The notes below the pieces were generated by a model. That model worked only from the letters and a program-made list of their open reading frames with translations, did no database searches and was not told where the DNA came from. Of a DNA stretch of 64,000 nt, positions 1-9,377 are shown one piece after another; positions within the stretch are counted from its first letter, which is position 1; each line of letters begins with the position of its first letter. This DNA is from Pseudonocardia sediminis. Lineage in GTDB: Bacteria > Actinomycetota > Actinomycetes > Mycobacteriales > Pseudonocardiaceae. The position numbers and the translations under genes are program-made. The stretch covers positions 5,144,001 to 5,208,000 of the forward strand of contig NZ_SHKL01000001.1 of the NCBI RefSeq assembly GCF_004217185.1, given 5' to 3'.

Positions 1-51
1 GACGCCCGGCTTGTCCTCGACGAGGACCGAGAGGGTGTGCAGCTCGGTCAC
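1..51 (-). CDS. ilvN: Acetolactate synthase small (regulatory) subunit, 5' end only
   Basis: Only the first 17 codons lie in the window. The minus strand reads from a GTG start at 51 as (V/M)[16 protein letters not shown], the usual opening of the ACT domain of the IlvN regulatory subunit, which binds valine and confers feedback control on IlvB. The GTG overlaps the ilvB TGA by 3 bases (GTGA), so translation is probably coupled. Identity rests on the short N-terminal match and on position directly after ilvB, the standard actinobacterial order. Confidence 0.9.
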   Translation of the reverse strand, partial: MTELHTLSVLVEDKPGV

Positions 52-1988
52 TTCTCGCCCTCCAGGGCCTGCTCGGTGACGTCGGAGACGTCGTCGATCG
101 ACGCGGCCAGCTCGTCGCCGTCGAACTCGGGACGGATGTCGCGCGAGACCTTGATCTCGTCGTTGCTCGTGCCGGCGGCCACCATCGGCCACACCTGGGC
201 GTCCGCCCCGACCACGAACTCCACCACGACCGGACGGTCGTTGATCTCCATTGCCTGGTGGATGACGCGGTCGACGTCCTCCTTGGACTCGACCCGCAGC
301 CCCACGCAGCCCATCGCCTCGGCCAGCATCGGGAAGTCCGGGATGCGCAGCTTGTGGGTGTTGAGGTTCGTGTTGGAGTAGCGCTCGCCGTAGAACAGGT
401 TCTGCCACTGCCGGACCATGCCCAGGTTGCCGTTGTTGATCACGGCGACCTTGATCGGGATGCCCTCGATGGCGCAGGTGGCGAGCTCCTGGTTGGTCAT
501 CTGGAAGCAGCCGTCGCCGTCGATGCACCACACGACGGTGTCCGGCTCGCCGACCTTGGCGCCCATCGCGGCCGGGACCGCGTAGCCCATGGTCCCGAGG
601 CCACCGGAGTTCAGCCAGGTCCGCGGCTTCTCGTAGCGGACGAACTGCGCCGCCCACATCTGGTGCTGCCCGACGCCGGCGGCGTAGATCGCGTCCGGGC
701 CGGCGATGGCGCCGATCCGCTCGATCACGTACTCCGGCGACAGCGAGCCGTCGGCCGGGTCGTCGTAGCCGAGCGGGTAGCGGTCGCGCAGCCCGCCGAC
801 CTGCTTCCACCAGGACGTCAGGTCCGGCTCGCCGTGCTCGGCACGGTCGGCGCGCACGGCCTCGACCAGCTCGGCGATGACCTCCTTGCAGTCGCCCACG
901 ATCGGGACGTCGGCGCGGCGGTTCTTGGAGATCTCGGCCGGGTCGATGTCGGCGTGCACGACCTTGGCGCCGGGCGCGAAGCTCTCCAGCTTGCCGGTGA
1001 CCCGGTCGTCGAACCGGGACCCGAGCGCGACCAGCAGGTCCGAGCGCTGCATGGCCGCCACCGCGGCGACGGTGCCGTGCATGCCGGGCATGCCCAGGTG
1101 CAGCGGGTGGCTGTCCGGGAACACGCCGCGGGCCATCAGCGTGGTGACGACGGGTGCCCCGGTCAGCTCGGCGAGCTCCTTGAGCTCGTCGGCGGCCTCG
1201 GCCTTGAGCACGCCGCCGCCGACGTAGAGCACCGGCTTGGACGACTCACGGATGAGACGCGCGGCCTCGCGGATCTGCTTGCCGTGCGGCCGGGTCGTCG
1301 GCCGGTAGCCGGGCAGCTGCAGCTCCGGGGGCCAGGAGAAGGTCGTCGCCTCCTGCAGGACGTCCTTCGGGATGTCGACCAGGACGGGTCCGGGCCGGCC
1401 GGTGGACGCCAGGTGGAAGGCCTCGGCGATCGCGCGCGGGATCTCCGCGGCGTCGGTCACCAGCATGTTGTGCTTGGTCACCGGCAGGGTGATGCCGGTG
1501 ATGTCGGCCTCCTGGAAGGCGTCGGTGCCGATCAGCGGACGGCTCTGCTGACCGGTGATGGCCACCAGCGGCACCGAGTCCATGTGCGCGTCCGCGATCG
1601 GGGTGACCAGGTTCGTGGCCCCCGGCCCGGACGTCGCCATGCAGACCCCGACCTTGCCGGTGGCCTGCGCGTACCCGGTCGCCGCATGGCCCGCGCCCTG
1701 CTCGTGGCGGACGAGGATGTGGCGGACCTTCTCCGAGTCCAGCAGCGGGTCGTAGGCCGGGAGGATCGTGCCGCCCGGGAGACCGAACACGACCTCGCAG
1801 CCGATCTCCTCGAGCGAGCGGACGAGGGACTGCGCCCCGGTCATCGGCTCGTTGTCGACGCGCGGGCCGGGAACGGTCGCCTCGCCGCGCACGGCGGCCG
1901 GGGAGTCGCTCCGCTGGGTGGCCGTGCGGCCGGGCGGCGGTGCCGGTTTCGGCCCGGCGGACCCGGTTCGGGAGGGTGCGGTGGTCAT
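48..1988 (-). CDS. ilvB: Acetolactate synthase large (catalytic) subunit
   Basis: ThDP- and FAD-dependent enzyme that condenses two pyruvates to acetolactate, or pyruvate and 2-oxobutyrate to acetohydroxybutyrate, the first common step of valine, leucine and isoleucine synthesis. The 646-residue protein has a proline-rich N-terminal extension of about 48 residues, as in other actinobacterial IlvB proteins, then the pyrimidine-binding domain with catalytic Glu96 in [11 protein letters not shown]. The ThDP/Mg site is the GDG...NNGNLG segment near residue 500, followed by the MVRQWQ segment of the herbicide/FAD site. It sits behind a branched-chain-rich leader peptide and terminator-like hairpin (2034-2150) and overlaps ilvN. 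The start could be a later Met (residue 49, MTGAQSLV), but the extension is family-typical. Confidence 0.97.
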   Translation of the reverse strand: MTTAPSRTGSAGPKPAPPPGRTATQRSDSPAAVRGEATVPGPRVDNEPMTGAQSLVRSLEEIGCEVVFGLPGGTILPAYDPLLDSEKVRHILVRHEQGAGHAATGYAQATGKVGVCMATSGPGATNLVTPIADAHMDSVPLVAITGQQSRPLIGTDAFQEADITGITLPVTKHNMLVTDAAEIPRAIAEAFHLASTGRPGPVLVDIPKDVLQEATTFSWPPELQLPGYRPTTRPHGKQIREAARLIRESSKPVLYVGGGVLKAEAADELKELAELTGAPVVTTLMARGVFPDSHPLHLGMPGMHGTVAAVAAMQRSDLLVALGSRFDDRVTGKLESFAPGAKVVHADIDPAEISKNRRADVPIVGDCKEVIAELVEAVRADRAEHGEPDLTSWWKQVGGLRDRYPLGYDDPADGSLSPEYVIERIGAIAGPDAIYAAGVGQHQMWAAQFVRYEKPRTWLNSGGLGTMGYAVPAAMGAKVGEPDTVVWCIDGDGCFQMTNQELATCAIEGIPIKVAVINNGNLGMVRQWQNLFYGERYSNTNLNTHKLRIPDFPMLAEAMGCVGLRVESKEDVDRVIHQAMEINDRPVVVEFVVGADAQVWPMVAAGTSNDEIKVSRDIRPEFDGDELAASIDDVSDVTEQALEGEK

Positions 1989-2033
1989 CTCGGTCTGCCT
2001 CGCTGGAGATCGGTTCGAGCAGGTGTGAACATG

Positions 2034-2099
2034 AAAAAACCCCCGCCGCCCGGTTGTGGGCTGGTGCGAGGGTGGGCGCGTCGTCGTCCGAGAACGGAC
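2034..2099 (-). promoter_or_regulatory. ilvB-ilvN transcription attenuator
   Basis: Between the leader-peptide stop and ilvB the minus strand carries a small perfect hairpin (GUCCG-UUCU-CGGAC, plus coordinates 2086-2099). A GC-rich segment follows, able to pair CGCC/CCC blocks with GGG/GGCG blocks (about 2041-2080), and it ends in GGGGG then six T residues (2034-2039). A T6 run is rare in this genome and fits an intrinsic terminator about 45 nt upstream of the ilvB start. With the branched-chain-rich leader peptide this is the classic ribosome-mediated attenuation layout known for actinobacterial ilvBN operons. I paired the bases by eye; no folding was computed. Confidence 0.75.
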
Positions 2100-2102
2100 T
2101 GC

Positions 2103-2150
2103 TCAGGCGTCGACGCGCCCGGGAAGTACGAGAATTCGGATGACGGACAT
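2103..2150 (-). CDS. ilv operon leader peptide (15 aa)
   Basis: A 16-codon frame from ATG (2150) to TGA (2103) encodes MSVIRILVLPGRVDA. Seven of 15 residues are Val, Ile or Leu, the amino acids made by the downstream enzymes. Ribosome stalling at these codons when charged branched-chain tRNAs are scarce would favour read-through into ilvB. A promoter-like pair (TTGACG at 2183-2188, TAGCGT at 2158-2163) puts the transcription start at or next to the ATG, so the leader may be translated from a leaderless transcript, as known for some actinobacterial leader peptides. Confidence 0.8.
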   Translation of the reverse strand: MSVIRILVLPGRVDA

Positions 2151-2157
2151 GGGCTCG

Positions 2158-2188
2158 ACGCTAGCACGCAGGTCACACCGGCCGTCAA
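2158..2188 (-). promoter_or_regulatory. Probable ilvB promoter
   Basis: Minus strand TTGACG (2183-2188) and TAGCGT (2158-2163) with a 19-bp spacer lie just upstream of the leader peptide ATG at 2150. The predicted +1 falls at about 2150-2151. The spacer is slightly long, and CTAGCG with 18 bp is an alternative -10. The call rests on sequence only. Confidence 0.5.
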
Positions 2189-2231
2189 CGGCCTGCGAGC
2201 CTGCTCACCCCTCCGGTGCGAGAATGGCGCC

Positions 2232-2666
2232 GTGAGCAGCACCGACCCGTCCACCCCGGCCGAGACCGACGCCGAGAGCGCCCCCGCCCCGCCGCCGCGG
2301 CTGGTCTTCAAGCACTCCGCGCTGGGGATCCTGGCCGGCGCCCTGTTCGTCGTCTGCGCGCTGCCGCTGATGCTGTCGGTGCCGTACTTCTGGCTGGTCC
2401 TGCTGGTGCCGGTCGGCTTCGCGGTGTGGCTGCTGCGCGTCCGGACCACGGTGGACACCGACTCGGTCACGGCACGGTCGTTCCGCGGCTCGCGGCGCGT
2501 ACCGTGGGACGACATCAGCTCGCTGCGCCTGGGCGCACGGTCCAGTGTCAGCGCGGTGCTGAAGGACGACACCGAGCTACCGCTCCCGGCCGTCCACCTC
2601 CGAGACCTGCCCGCGCTGGCCGTCGTCAGCGGGGGCCGTATTTCCGACCCGGCTGGAGACCTCTGA
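2232..2666 (+). CDS. cfp6: PH-domain membrane-anchored protein (CFP6-like)
   Basis: A 144-residue protein with a GTG start, chosen because the frame from here gives a coherent protein divergent from ilvB. Residues about 30-75 contain two hydrophobic segments, followed by a basic turn and a small beta-rich domain ([27 protein letters not shown]) typical of bacterial PH-like domains. Its position beside ilvB matches M. tuberculosis Rv3004 (CFP6). The stop overlaps the ilvD start as TGATG, so the two genes are probably cotranscribed and coupled. Function is unknown; CFP6 was described as a culture-filtrate antigen. Confidence 0.75.
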   Translation: MSSTDPSTPAETDAESAPAPPPRLVFKHSALGILAGALFVVCALPLMLSVPYFWLVLLVPVGFAVWLLRVRTTVDTDSVTARSFRGSRRVPWDDISSLRLGARSSVSAVLKDDTELPLPAVHLRDLPALAVVSGGRISDPAGDL

Positions 2667-4507
2667 TGCCCGCCCTCCGTTCCCGTGTCACCACCCACGG
2701 CCGCAACGCCGCCGGAGCGCGTTCGCTCTGGCGCGCGACCGGGATGGGCGACGACGACTTCGGCAAGCCGATCGTGGCGATCGCGAACTCCTACACCCAG
2801 TTCGTGCCCGGCCACGTGCACCTCAAGGACATGGGCGACCTCGTCGCCGGTGCCATCCGCGAGGCCGGCGGGGTCTCCAAGGAGTTCAACACGATCGCCG
2901 TCGACGACGGCATCGCGATGGGCCACGGCGGGATGCTCTACTCGCTGCCCAGCCGCGAGATCATCTCCGACTCCGTCGAGTACATGGTCAACGGCCACGC
3001 CGCGGACGCGCTGGTCTGCATCTCCAACTGCGACAAGATCACGCCCGGGATGCTCAACGCCGCGATGCGGCTCAACATCCCGACCGTGTTCGTCTCCGGC
3101 GGGCCGATGGAGGCCGGCAAGGCCGTCGTCGTCGGTGGCGTCGCGCAGGCCCCGACCGACCTGATCACCGCGATCTCGGCGTCCGCATCGAGTGACGTCG
3201 ACGAGGCGGGACTCACCGAGGTGGAGCGCTCCGCGTGCCCGACCTGCGGTTCCTGCTCCGGGATGTTCACCGCGAACTCGATGAACTGCCTGACCGAGGC
3301 GCTCGGCCTCGCGCTGCCCGGCAACGGCTCGACGCTGGCCACGCACGCGGCGCGCAAGGAGCTCTTCCTCAATGCCGGCCGGACCGTGATGGATCTGGCC
3401 ACCCGCTGGTACCGCGACGACGACGCGTCGGTCCTGCCGCGGAACATCGCGACCAAGGAGGCGTTCGAGAACGCGATGGCGCTCGACGTCGCCATGGGCG
3501 GCTCGACGAACACGGTGCTGCACATCCTCGCCGCCGCGCAGGAGGGCGAGATCGCGTTCACCCTCGCCGACATCGACGCGATCTCGCGCCGGGTGCCGTG
3601 CCTGAGCAAGGTCGCACCGAACTCCGACTACCACATGGAGGACGTGCACCGGGCCGGCGGAATCCCCGCCATCCTGGGCGAGCTCTACCGCGGCGGGCTG
3701 CTCAACACCGACGTCCACACGGTGCACTCGCCGACGATGGAGCAGTGGCTGGGCGAGTGGGACATCCGTGCGGAGTCCCCGTCCGAGACCGCCATCGAGC
3801 TCTACCACGCCGCCCCCGGCGGGGTCCGGACCACCGAGGCGTTCTCGACCACCAACCGCTGGTCCTCCCTCGACACCGACGCCGCGGGCGGCTGCATCCA
3901 CGACGTGGAGCACGCGTTCTCCGCCGACGGCGGCCTGGCCGTGCTGCACGGCAACCTCGCCGAGAAGGGTGCCGTGATCAAGACGGCCGGCATCCCGGAG
4001 GACATCTGGAACTTCGAGGGCCCGGCCGTGGTCCTGGAGAGCCAGGAGGACGCCGTCTCGGCGATCCTGAAGAAGGAGATCAAGCCGGGTGACGTGCTCG
4101 TCATCCGCTACGAGGGCCCGGCCGGCGGTCCGGGGATGCAGGAGATGCTGCACCCGACGGCGTTCCTCAAGGGCGCGGGCCTGGGCAAGGTCTGCGCACT
4201 CGTCACCGACGGCCGGTTCTCCGGCGGTTCGAGTGGCATCTCGGTCGGGCACATCTCCCCCGAGGCCGCGCACGGCGGGACGATCGGGCTGGTGGAGAAC
4301 GGCGACCGAGTCGCGCTCGACGTCCGGGCACGCAGCCTGACGCTGCTCGTCGACGACGACGTGCTCGCCGAGCGCCGCGCCAAGATGGAGGCCTCCGAGC
4401 GTCCGTGGCAGCCGGTGGACCGCGACCGCGTCGTGTCCAAGGCCCTGCGCGCCTACGCGGCCCTGACCACCTCGGCCGACACCGGCGCCGTCCGCGAGGT
4501 GCGCTGA
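2666..4507 (+). CDS. ilvD: Dihydroxy-acid dehydratase
   Basis: The enzyme dehydrates 2,3-dihydroxy-isovalerate (or 3-methylvalerate) to the 2-oxo acid, the third step of branched-chain amino-acid synthesis. The 613 residues match the usual length of about 615. The Fe-S ligands are visible in [10 protein letters not shown] and [17 protein letters not shown], and the C-terminal [20 protein letters not shown] segment is the family signature. The ATG overlaps the upstream stop (TGATG). In M. tuberculosis ilvD lies elsewhere, so placement opposite ilvBN is a local arrangement. A perfect palindrome starts 6 nt after its stop. Confidence 0.97.
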   Translation: MPALRSRVTTHGRNAAGARSLWRATGMGDDDFGKPIVAIANSYTQFVPGHVHLKDMGDLVAGAIREAGGVSKEFNTIAVDDGIAMGHGGMLYSLPSREIISDSVEYMVNGHAADALVCISNCDKITPGMLNAAMRLNIPTVFVSGGPMEAGKAVVVGGVAQAPTDLITAISASASSDVDEAGLTEVERSACPTCGSCSGMFTANSMNCLTEALGLALPGNGSTLATHAARKELFLNAGRTVMDLATRWYRDDDASVLPRNIATKEAFENAMALDVAMGGSTNTVLHILAAAQEGEIAFTLADIDAISRRVPCLSKVAPNSDYHMEDVHRAGGIPAILGELYRGGLLNTDVHTVHSPTMEQWLGEWDIRAESPSETAIELYHAAPGGVRTTEAFSTTNRWSSLDTDAAGGCIHDVEHAFSADGGLAVLHGNLAEKGAVIKTAGIPEDIWNFEGPAVVLESQEDAVSAILKKEIKPGDVLVIRYEGPAGGPGMQEMLHPTAFLKGAGLGKVCALVTDGRFSGGSSGISVGHISPEAAHGGTIGLVENGDRVALDVRARSLTLLVDDDVLAERRAKMEASERPWQPVDRDRVVSKALRAYAALTTSADTGAVREVR

Positions 4508-4513
4508 CGCGCC

Positions 4514-4555
4514 CGTGCGCGGATATCGCTGCCAGAGCAGCGATATCCGCGCACG
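4514..4555. repeat. 42-bp palindrome, family A copy 1 (terminator-like)
   Basis: Perfect inverted repeat: CGTGCGCGGATATCGCTGC, a 4-nt loop (CAGA), and the exact reverse complement. It begins 6 nt after the ilvD stop. The same 42-bp element recurs at 11397, 12541, 26129, 35610 and 42848, always 2-7 nt beyond a stop codon. There is no T tract. It probably acts as a transcription terminator or 3'-end stabiliser. Confidence 0.9.
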
Positions 4556-4604
4556 ACCGTCCCGAGTTGCGTTCGAGCGCGCTCGAAGGCCTAGCGTCAC
4601 CCGT

Positions 4605-5591
4605 ATGACGATCGGAACACGGCAGCTGGGCTCACTCACCGTCTCCTCGCAGGGGCTCGGGTGCATGGGCATGAGCCAGGCCTACGGGGACACCTCCGAC
4701 CGGACCGAGTCGATCGCGACGATCCACCGGGCCCTCGAGCTCGGCGTGACGCTGCTCGACACCGCGAACGTCTACGGCTCCGGCGCGAACGAGGAGCTGG
4801 TCGGGCAGGCGATCGCCGACCGTCGCGACCAGGTCGTCCTCGCGACGAAGTTCGGCATCGTCCGCGACGCCGAGGGCAACCAGTCCGCGCAGGGCGACCC
4901 GGACTACGTGCGGCAGTGCTGCGACGAGTCGCTGCGCCGCCTGGGCGTCGACCACATCGACCTCTACTACCAGCACCGGATCGACTCCGACGTCCCGACC
5001 GAGGACACCGTCGGAGCACTCGCGGAGCTGATCGAGGCGGGCAAGATCCGTCACTACGGGCTCTCCGAGTGCGGCGCCGACACGATCCGCCGCGCACACG
5101 CCGTGCACCCGGTGACCGCGGTGCAGAGCGAGTGGTCGCTGTGGACGCGCGGCATCGAGGACACCGTCGCGCCGACGTGCGCCGAGCTCGGCATCGGCGT
5201 CGTGCCGTTCTCCCCGCTGGGACGCGGGTTCCTCACCGGCGCGATCACCTCGGCCGCCCAGCTCGGCGAGGGCGACATGCGCAAGGGCATGCCCCGCTTC
5301 GGTGAGGACAACATGGCGGCGAACCTGGCCATCGTCGACGCGCTGAAGGTGCTGGCGGACGAGCGTGGCGTGACGGCCGGGCAGCTCGCCCTGGCCTGGG
5401 TGCAGAGCCGCGGGGAGAACGTCGTCCCGATCCCGGGCACGAAGCGCCGCACCTACCTGGAGCAGAACGTCACGGCCGCGGAGCTGGAGCTGACCGCGGA
5501 CGAGATCGCCGCGATCGAGGCCGCCGCTCCCCCGGAGGCCGTCGCCGGCGACCGCTACCCCGCCCACCTGCAGCGCAACGTGGGTCGCTGA
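4605..5591 (+). CDS. Aldo/keto reductase
   Basis: A 328-residue NADPH-dependent oxidoreductase with a TIM-barrel fold. The catalytic tetrad is visible as Asp52 and Tyr57 ([11 protein letters not shown]), Lys82 (LATKFG) and His124 (YYQHRID). The pattern, with [12 protein letters not shown] at the N terminus, places it in the group of YakC/pyridoxal-reductase-like enzymes. ATG at 4605 was chosen because the family start ([10 protein letters not shown]) begins there; upstream in-frame codons run through palindrome A1. The substrate cannot be inferred. The gene stands alone, and a further hairpin follows its stop. Confidence 0.9.
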   Translation: MTIGTRQLGSLTVSSQGLGCMGMSQAYGDTSDRTESIATIHRALELGVTLLDTANVYGSGANEELVGQAIADRRDQVVLATKFGIVRDAEGNQSAQGDPDYVRQCCDESLRRLGVDHIDLYYQHRIDSDVPTEDTVGALAELIEAGKIRHYGLSECGADTIRRAHAVHPVTAVQSEWSLWTRGIEDTVAPTCAELGIGVVPFSPLGRGFLTGAITSAAQLGEGDMRKGMPRFGEDNMAANLAIVDALKVLADERGVTAGQLALAWVQSRGENVVPIPGTKRRTYLEQNVTAAELELTADEIAAIEAAAPPEAVAGDRYPAHLQRNVGR

Positions 5592-5953
5592 GCGAGCCAC
5601 TCATGCGGTTTCGGTGCCGCTACGGCGAGCTGAAACCGCAGGAGCACGATCCCCCACACCGCCGTCAGCACGACCTGGGTCCGGCGGAAGCCCGCGTACC
5701 GCCACAGCCCGTTCCACCACTGGATCCGTGCCGGCGCACCGCCGGTGGCGAAGCGGCGGCCGAAGTAGAACATCAACGGGTGTGGCGCCACGGCCGGCGC
5801 CCCGAGCAGGATCAGCCCGAACAGCGCCGTCTCCACCGACTCCTCGACCAGGAACAGACGCGGGTCGGAGAAGATCGACGACGTGACGACGCCGACGGCC
5901 AGGAACGCCAGCACGATGACGCTGAACTCGTCGACGCGGCGGCTGAGCACCAT
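5555..5953 (-). pseudogene. VC0807-like membrane protein, probable truncated remnant
   Basis: A 132-residue frame starting at ATG 5953. Its central part (DPRLFLVEESVETALFGLILLGAP, then PLMFYFGRRFATGG and a WNGLW...RR...LTAVWG segment) resembles the middle and C-terminal half of VC0807/DUF3159 integral membrane proteins of about 220 residues. The N-terminal membrane segments are missing, and the last 20 or so residues read through the inverted repeat into the 3' end of the aldo/keto reductase gene. I read it as a decaying gene whose end was lost or replaced by the hairpin. A short functional membrane protein cannot be excluded. Confidence 0.5.
5604..5640. repeat. Inverted repeat after the aldo/keto reductase gene
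   Basis: TGCGGTTTC (5604-5612) is matched by GAAACCGCA (5632-5640). Inside lies a second small stem GCCG-CTA-CGGC, and flanking CTC/GAG extends the outer stem with one mismatch. It starts 12 nt after the stop of the upstream gene, a terminator-like position, and overlaps the 3' end of the VC0807-like remnant on the other strand. Confidence 0.6.
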
Positions 5954-5989
5954 CGTGACCGTCCTGATGTGACGAGAGGCTTCACGAGC

Positions 5990-6829
5990 GTGAGCGAAAG
6001 TGTAGGGCCAACGGCGGGATCATCGCGACCCCGGCGGAGCCCGACGAGCGGTCTCGTCGCCACGCTGTTCCAGCTCTCCGGGCGCAGCGAGCTCCCCGGC
6101 GTCGCGCTCGTCGCGCTGCTCGGCGAGTTCGGGCTCAGCACGGCCGCGGCCCGGCGGCACCTGGCCCGGATGCGCGACGACGGGCAGCTGGCCGGGGTCC
6201 GGTCCGGGCGGGGCACCACCTACCGGATGGCCGGGCCGTTCGGTCGTCGCGTCGTGCAGCTCGGCGAGGAGATCGGGACCGGCCCGCCGGTCTGGGAGGG
6301 TCACTTCCACGCGTTGCTGTTCGCCGTACCGGAGAGCCGGCGGCCCTACCGGGACCGGCTGCGGCGGGTCGCGTCGCTGGTCGGGTACGGCCAGCTGCAG
6401 GCGGGCGTGCTGATCAGCGTCGGGGACCGGTCGGCCCAGATCGCGGAGGTCCTCGCCGAGTGTCCCGACGACGCCCGCGTCACCCGGGCGACGATCTCCC
6501 TGGACACCGCGGAGGCCGCTCGGGTGGCGATCCCGGCCTGGGACCTCGACGACGTCGCCGCCACGCTCGCCGGGCACGCCGACACACTCGAGTCGGTGCT
6601 CGCCGAGGACACCGCGCCGGCCGCGGACGGTGCGACCATGCGGCGGTTCGGGGAGCTGTTCAACGCCGTGTTCATCGACCTGGTCCGGGACCCGCGGCTG
6701 CCGGAAGAGCTGCGCCCGCCGGACTGGCCGTACCACCGTCTGCTGGTCGCGATGGACGAGGTGCGCCACCGCTTCGGCCCGCCCGCCGTCGAGTTCCTGC
6801 AGACCCGCCTGGAAGAGCTGGACCGCTGA
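5990..6829 (+). CDS. PaaX-family transcriptional regulator
   Basis: A 279-residue protein. Residues about 20-85 form a winged helix (LVATLFQLSGRSELPGVALVALLGEFGLSTAAARRHLARMRDDGQL), followed by the PaaX central region (VWEGHFHALLFAVPESRRPYRDRLRRVASLVGYGQL) and a C-terminal domain ending in LPEELRPPDWPYHRLLVAMDEVR. PaaX proteins repress phenylacetate catabolism in proteobacteria; actinobacterial paralogues regulate varied catabolic genes. No paa genes are nearby, so the target is unknown. GTG 5990 was chosen because GAGAGG lies about 10 nt upstream; GTG 5969 is an alternative. Confidence 0.85.
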   Translation: MSESVGPTAGSSRPRRSPTSGLVATLFQLSGRSELPGVALVALLGEFGLSTAAARRHLARMRDDGQLAGVRSGRGTTYRMAGPFGRRVVQLGEEIGTGPPVWEGHFHALLFAVPESRRPYRDRLRRVASLVGYGQLQAGVLISVGDRSAQIAEVLAECPDDARVTRATISLDTAEAARVAIPAWDLDDVAATLAGHADTLESVLAEDTAPAADGATMRRFGELFNAVFIDLVRDPRLPEELRPPDWPYHRLLVAMDEVRHRFGPPAVEFLQTRLEELDR

Positions 6830-6839
6830 GGCGGCCGGA

Positions 6840-7769
6840 TCAGCCGAGGGCGGACAGGGCAGGGCCGAGGCGGTCCAGTGCGGCCGCGGCGACGGTCGTC
6901 ATGCCGTGGACGCGGTCGGGGCCCTGGTGGTCGGCGGCGAAGCCGAGGTACTGCAGGTGCGCCTGGAACGTCCCCCACTCCCGCTCGACGGCGACGAGCT
7001 CCGGCGGGTCGGCACCGCCGAGGCCGTGGGCGAGTCCGGCGGCGAGGGTGTCGGTGTAGGCGTCCGGCACCGGGTGCGGTTCGGCGTCCGCGGGGCCGGA
7101 CGGGTCCGGGGCGCGCAGGACCGCGACGTCGAGGCCGGCGGGGGCGACGCGGGCGTTGCCCCAGTCGATCAGCACCGGGCCGTCCGGGTCGAGCAGCACG
7201 TTGCCGCGGTGGGCGTCGCCGTGGCACAGCGTCCTCGGCAGCACGGTCAGGGCCCGGCCGACGCGCTCGTCGGTCGCCCAGGGGCGCACGGTCGCGGCGG
7301 CCTCGACGAGAGCGGCGCCGTCCAGCGCGGTGAGCACGGTCGTGCACAGCCGCCGCCACCACGCCGGGTCGACGACGGGGACCCCGCGCGGGCGGTTGCG
7401 GCGCCAGTGGGCGTGCACCCGTGCCAGCGTCGCCCAGATCTCGTCCGGCGCCGGGCCCTGCGCCGGTGCGGGCGGGCCGGGGTGATGGGTCTGGACCAGC
7501 CAGTCCGGACCCGAGGCCAGCATCCGCGGCCGGTCCACCCCGACCACGACGGCGACCGCCCGCAGGGCGGCGACCTCCTCCGGCCGGGCGGCCTTGAGCA
7601 CCACCGAGCGGCCGTCGTCGAGGTCCACCCGCTCGACCGCCGAGGAGACGTATCCGCCGGTCAGCGCCTCGCGGCGCAGGATCGCCGGGGTGGTGCGGGT
7701 GCGGCGAGCCAGGGCTCGCAACCACACGTCGTCGGGCGGCAGGGCGCCGGCGGAGACCGCGGCGCTCAC
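6840..7769 (-). CDS. Aminoglycoside phosphotransferase (APH)-family kinase-like protein
   Basis: A 309-residue protein with the bilobal APH/choline-kinase pattern: catalytic-loop motif LCHGDAHRGNVLLD (HxDxxxxN) and the metal-binding Asp in VLIDWGNA. The N-terminal lobe has the Lys-bearing strand SVVLKAA. GTG 7769 was chosen because it overlaps the DoxX TGA (GTGA), giving a coupled two-gene unit. Such proteins phosphorylate small hydroxylated molecules, and many actinobacterial members have no resistance role. No particular drug can be assigned. Confidence 0.8.
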   Translation of the reverse strand: MSAAVSAGALPPDDVWLRALARRTRTTPAILRREALTGGYVSSAVERVDLDDGRSVVLKAARPEEVAALRAVAVVVGVDRPRMLASGPDWLVQTHHPGPPAPAQGPAPDEIWATLARVHAHWRRNRPRGVPVVDPAWWRRLCTTVLTALDGAALVEAAATVRPWATDERVGRALTVLPRTLCHGDAHRGNVLLDPDGPVLIDWGNARVAPAGLDVAVLRAPDPSGPADAEPHPVPDAYTDTLAAGLAHGLGGADPPELVAVEREWGTFQAHLQYLGFAADHQGPDRVHGMTTVAAAALDRLGPALSALG

Positions 7770-8359
7770 CGGCGCAGGAGCAGCAGCACGGCCAGCGCCA
7801 CCCCGACGCCGATGAACAGCGAGAGCCACGCGTAGGGCAGCGGGCGGCGCTGCCAGGTCCGTCCGGAGTCCAGCGAGACACGACCGGCCCCGGCGAACAG
7901 CAGGGCCGCCGCGCCGCCGCCGAGCAGCAGGTTCAGCTCCAGCGAGTTCGCGCCGTCCGCGGCGAAGAGCGGCACGCCGCCCCAGGTCACCGCCACCGCG
8001 ACGATCTTGGTGGCGAGCAGCCCGGCCGCCGTGATCGGCGTCATCAGACCGACGACGAGGAAGATCCCGAGCACGAGCTGCCCGATCCCGAGTCCCCAGG
8101 CCAGCGTCGAGCCGTGCACGACGAACCCGAGACCGGACACGACGCGGGTGGTCTCGTCCAGGCCCAGCCCGCCGAGCACGCCGAACACCTTCTGCGCCCC
8201 GTGCGCGGCGAAGATCCCGCCGACGACCAGGCGCAGGATCAGCAGCCCGATGTCGTAGGAGCCGTGCGCCGGGACCGGGAGCCGCTGCGGGGCCGTCTTC
8301 TCCGGCGGCTCGGTCCCGCCGATCGAACCCCAGTCGTACTGCTGGGTGGGCTGGGTCAT
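7766..8359 (-). CDS. DoxX-family membrane protein
   Basis: 197 residues: a hydrophilic N terminus of about 35 residues with a QYDWGSIGG motif, then four hydrophobic segments with the DoxX signatures LRLVVGGIFAAHGAQKVFG and GLMTPITAAGLL. The place between the ilv genes and the LppZ-like lipoprotein matches M. tuberculosis Rv3005c, the DoxX reported to form a membrane complex with superoxide dismutase SodA and the thiosulfate sulfurtransferase SseA. The downstream kinase-like gene overlaps its stop by 4 nt. Confidence 0.85.
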   Translation of the reverse strand: MTQPTQQYDWGSIGGTEPPEKTAPQRLPVPAHGSYDIGLLILRLVVGGIFAAHGAQKVFGVLGGLGLDETTRVVSGLGFVVHGSTLAWGLGIGQLVLGIFLVVGLMTPITAAGLLATKIVAVAVTWGGVPLFAADGANSLELNLLLGGGAAALLFAGAGRVSLDSGRTWQRRPLPYAWLSLFIGVGVALAVLLLLRR

Positions 8360-8404
8360 GCGGGCGAGGCTACCGCTCGGCGGGCCCGCGTCGACGCATT
8401 TCCC

Positions 8405-9325
8405 CTAGTAGGCGCCGTGCACGACGTTCGGCGGCTCCTCGCCGCGGACGACGTACGCCAGCTGCTCGGCGGCCACGCCGTAGGCCCGCGTCGTGGCCAG
8501 CGGGACGCTGCCGCCGACGTGCGGGGTGAGCAGCAGGCCCGGGACCTTCCACAGCGGGTGGCCCTCGGTCAGCGGCTCCGGGTCGGTGACGTCCACGGCG
8601 GCGCGCAGGCGCTCGCTGGTCAGCTCCGCGGCGAGCGCATCGGTGTCGCAGACGGGGCCGCGCGCCCCGTTGACCAGGACGGCGCCGTCGGGCATCGCGG
8701 CGAGGAACTCCGCGTCGACCATGCCGCGGGTCTCGTCGGTCAGCGGGACGATCAGCACGGTCGCGTCGTGCTCGGGCAGCAGCGACGGCAGCTCGTCCAT
8801 GCCGCGGACGCCGTCGCGGGCGGTGCGCCCGACCAGCGTGATCTCGACGTCGAACCCGTCGAGGCGGCGCACGGTGTTCTCCGCGACGTCCCCGGCCCCG
8901 ACGATGAGGATCTTCTTCCCGGCCAGCTCCTCGGTCCGGTGGTAGTCCCAGCGGCCCTCGTCCTGGGCGCGCACGAAGCGCGGCAGGTGCCGGTAGACCG
9001 CGAGCAGCACCGACACGACCCACTCCGCGGTCGCGCCACCGTGCGCGCCCCGGCCGTCGGAGAGCGCGACGCCCTCGGGCAGGCGCCCGATCCAGGCCTC
9101 GGCCCCGGCGGTGAGCAGCTGCACCAGCTCCAGCTTCGGCAGGCCGTCGGTGAGCGCGACGGCGTCCGAGCCGGCCAGGAACGGCGCCACCAGCACGCGG
9201 GCGTCTCTTGCCTCGTCCGGCATCGCGGCGTCCGGGTCGTAGACGACCGGGCGCAGACCGGAGACCTCGGCGAGGATGTCCGCGCCCTCGGAGTGCGGGA
9301 CCAGGACGACGACGGGATCGCTCAT
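8405..9325 (-). CDS. D-2-hydroxyacid dehydrogenase (NAD-dependent)
   Basis: A 306-residue member of the D-isomer-specific 2-hydroxyacid dehydrogenase family. The Rossmann segment is KILIVGAGDVAENTVRRL; the dinucleotide motif is slightly unusual, with GAGDVA where GxGxIG is typical. Catalytic Arg lies in VNGARGPV, the Glu in DVTDPEPL, and the His in LLTPHVGGS. It should reduce a 2-oxo acid or oxidise a D-2-hydroxy acid in the cytoplasm; the exact substrate is not visible. It is divergent from the LppZ-like gene, with about 50 nt between the starts. Confidence 0.88.
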   Translation of the reverse strand: MSDPVVVLVPHSEGADILAEVSGLRPVVYDPDAAMPDEARDARVLVAPFLAGSDAVALTDGLPKLELVQLLTAGAEAWIGRLPEGVALSDGRGAHGGATAEWVVSVLLAVYRHLPRFVRAQDEGRWDYHRTEELAGKKILIVGAGDVAENTVRRLDGFDVEITLVGRTARDGVRGMDELPSLLPEHDATVLIVPLTDETRGMVDAEFLAAMPDGAVLVNGARGPVCDTDALAAELTSERLRAAVDVTDPEPLTEGHPLWKVPGLLLTPHVGGSVPLATTRAYGVAAEQLAYVVRGEEPPNVVHGAY

Positions 9326-9377
9326 ATCCGCACGGTACTCACGGGGCGCTCACCCCCGTCCGCCTAGCCTGGGTCCC

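Noticed and set aside
6840-7769. An aminoglycoside-resistance gene
   Set aside because: The APH fold alone does not show drug modification; the gene lies in a conserved housekeeping neighbourhood with no mobile element or resistance context.
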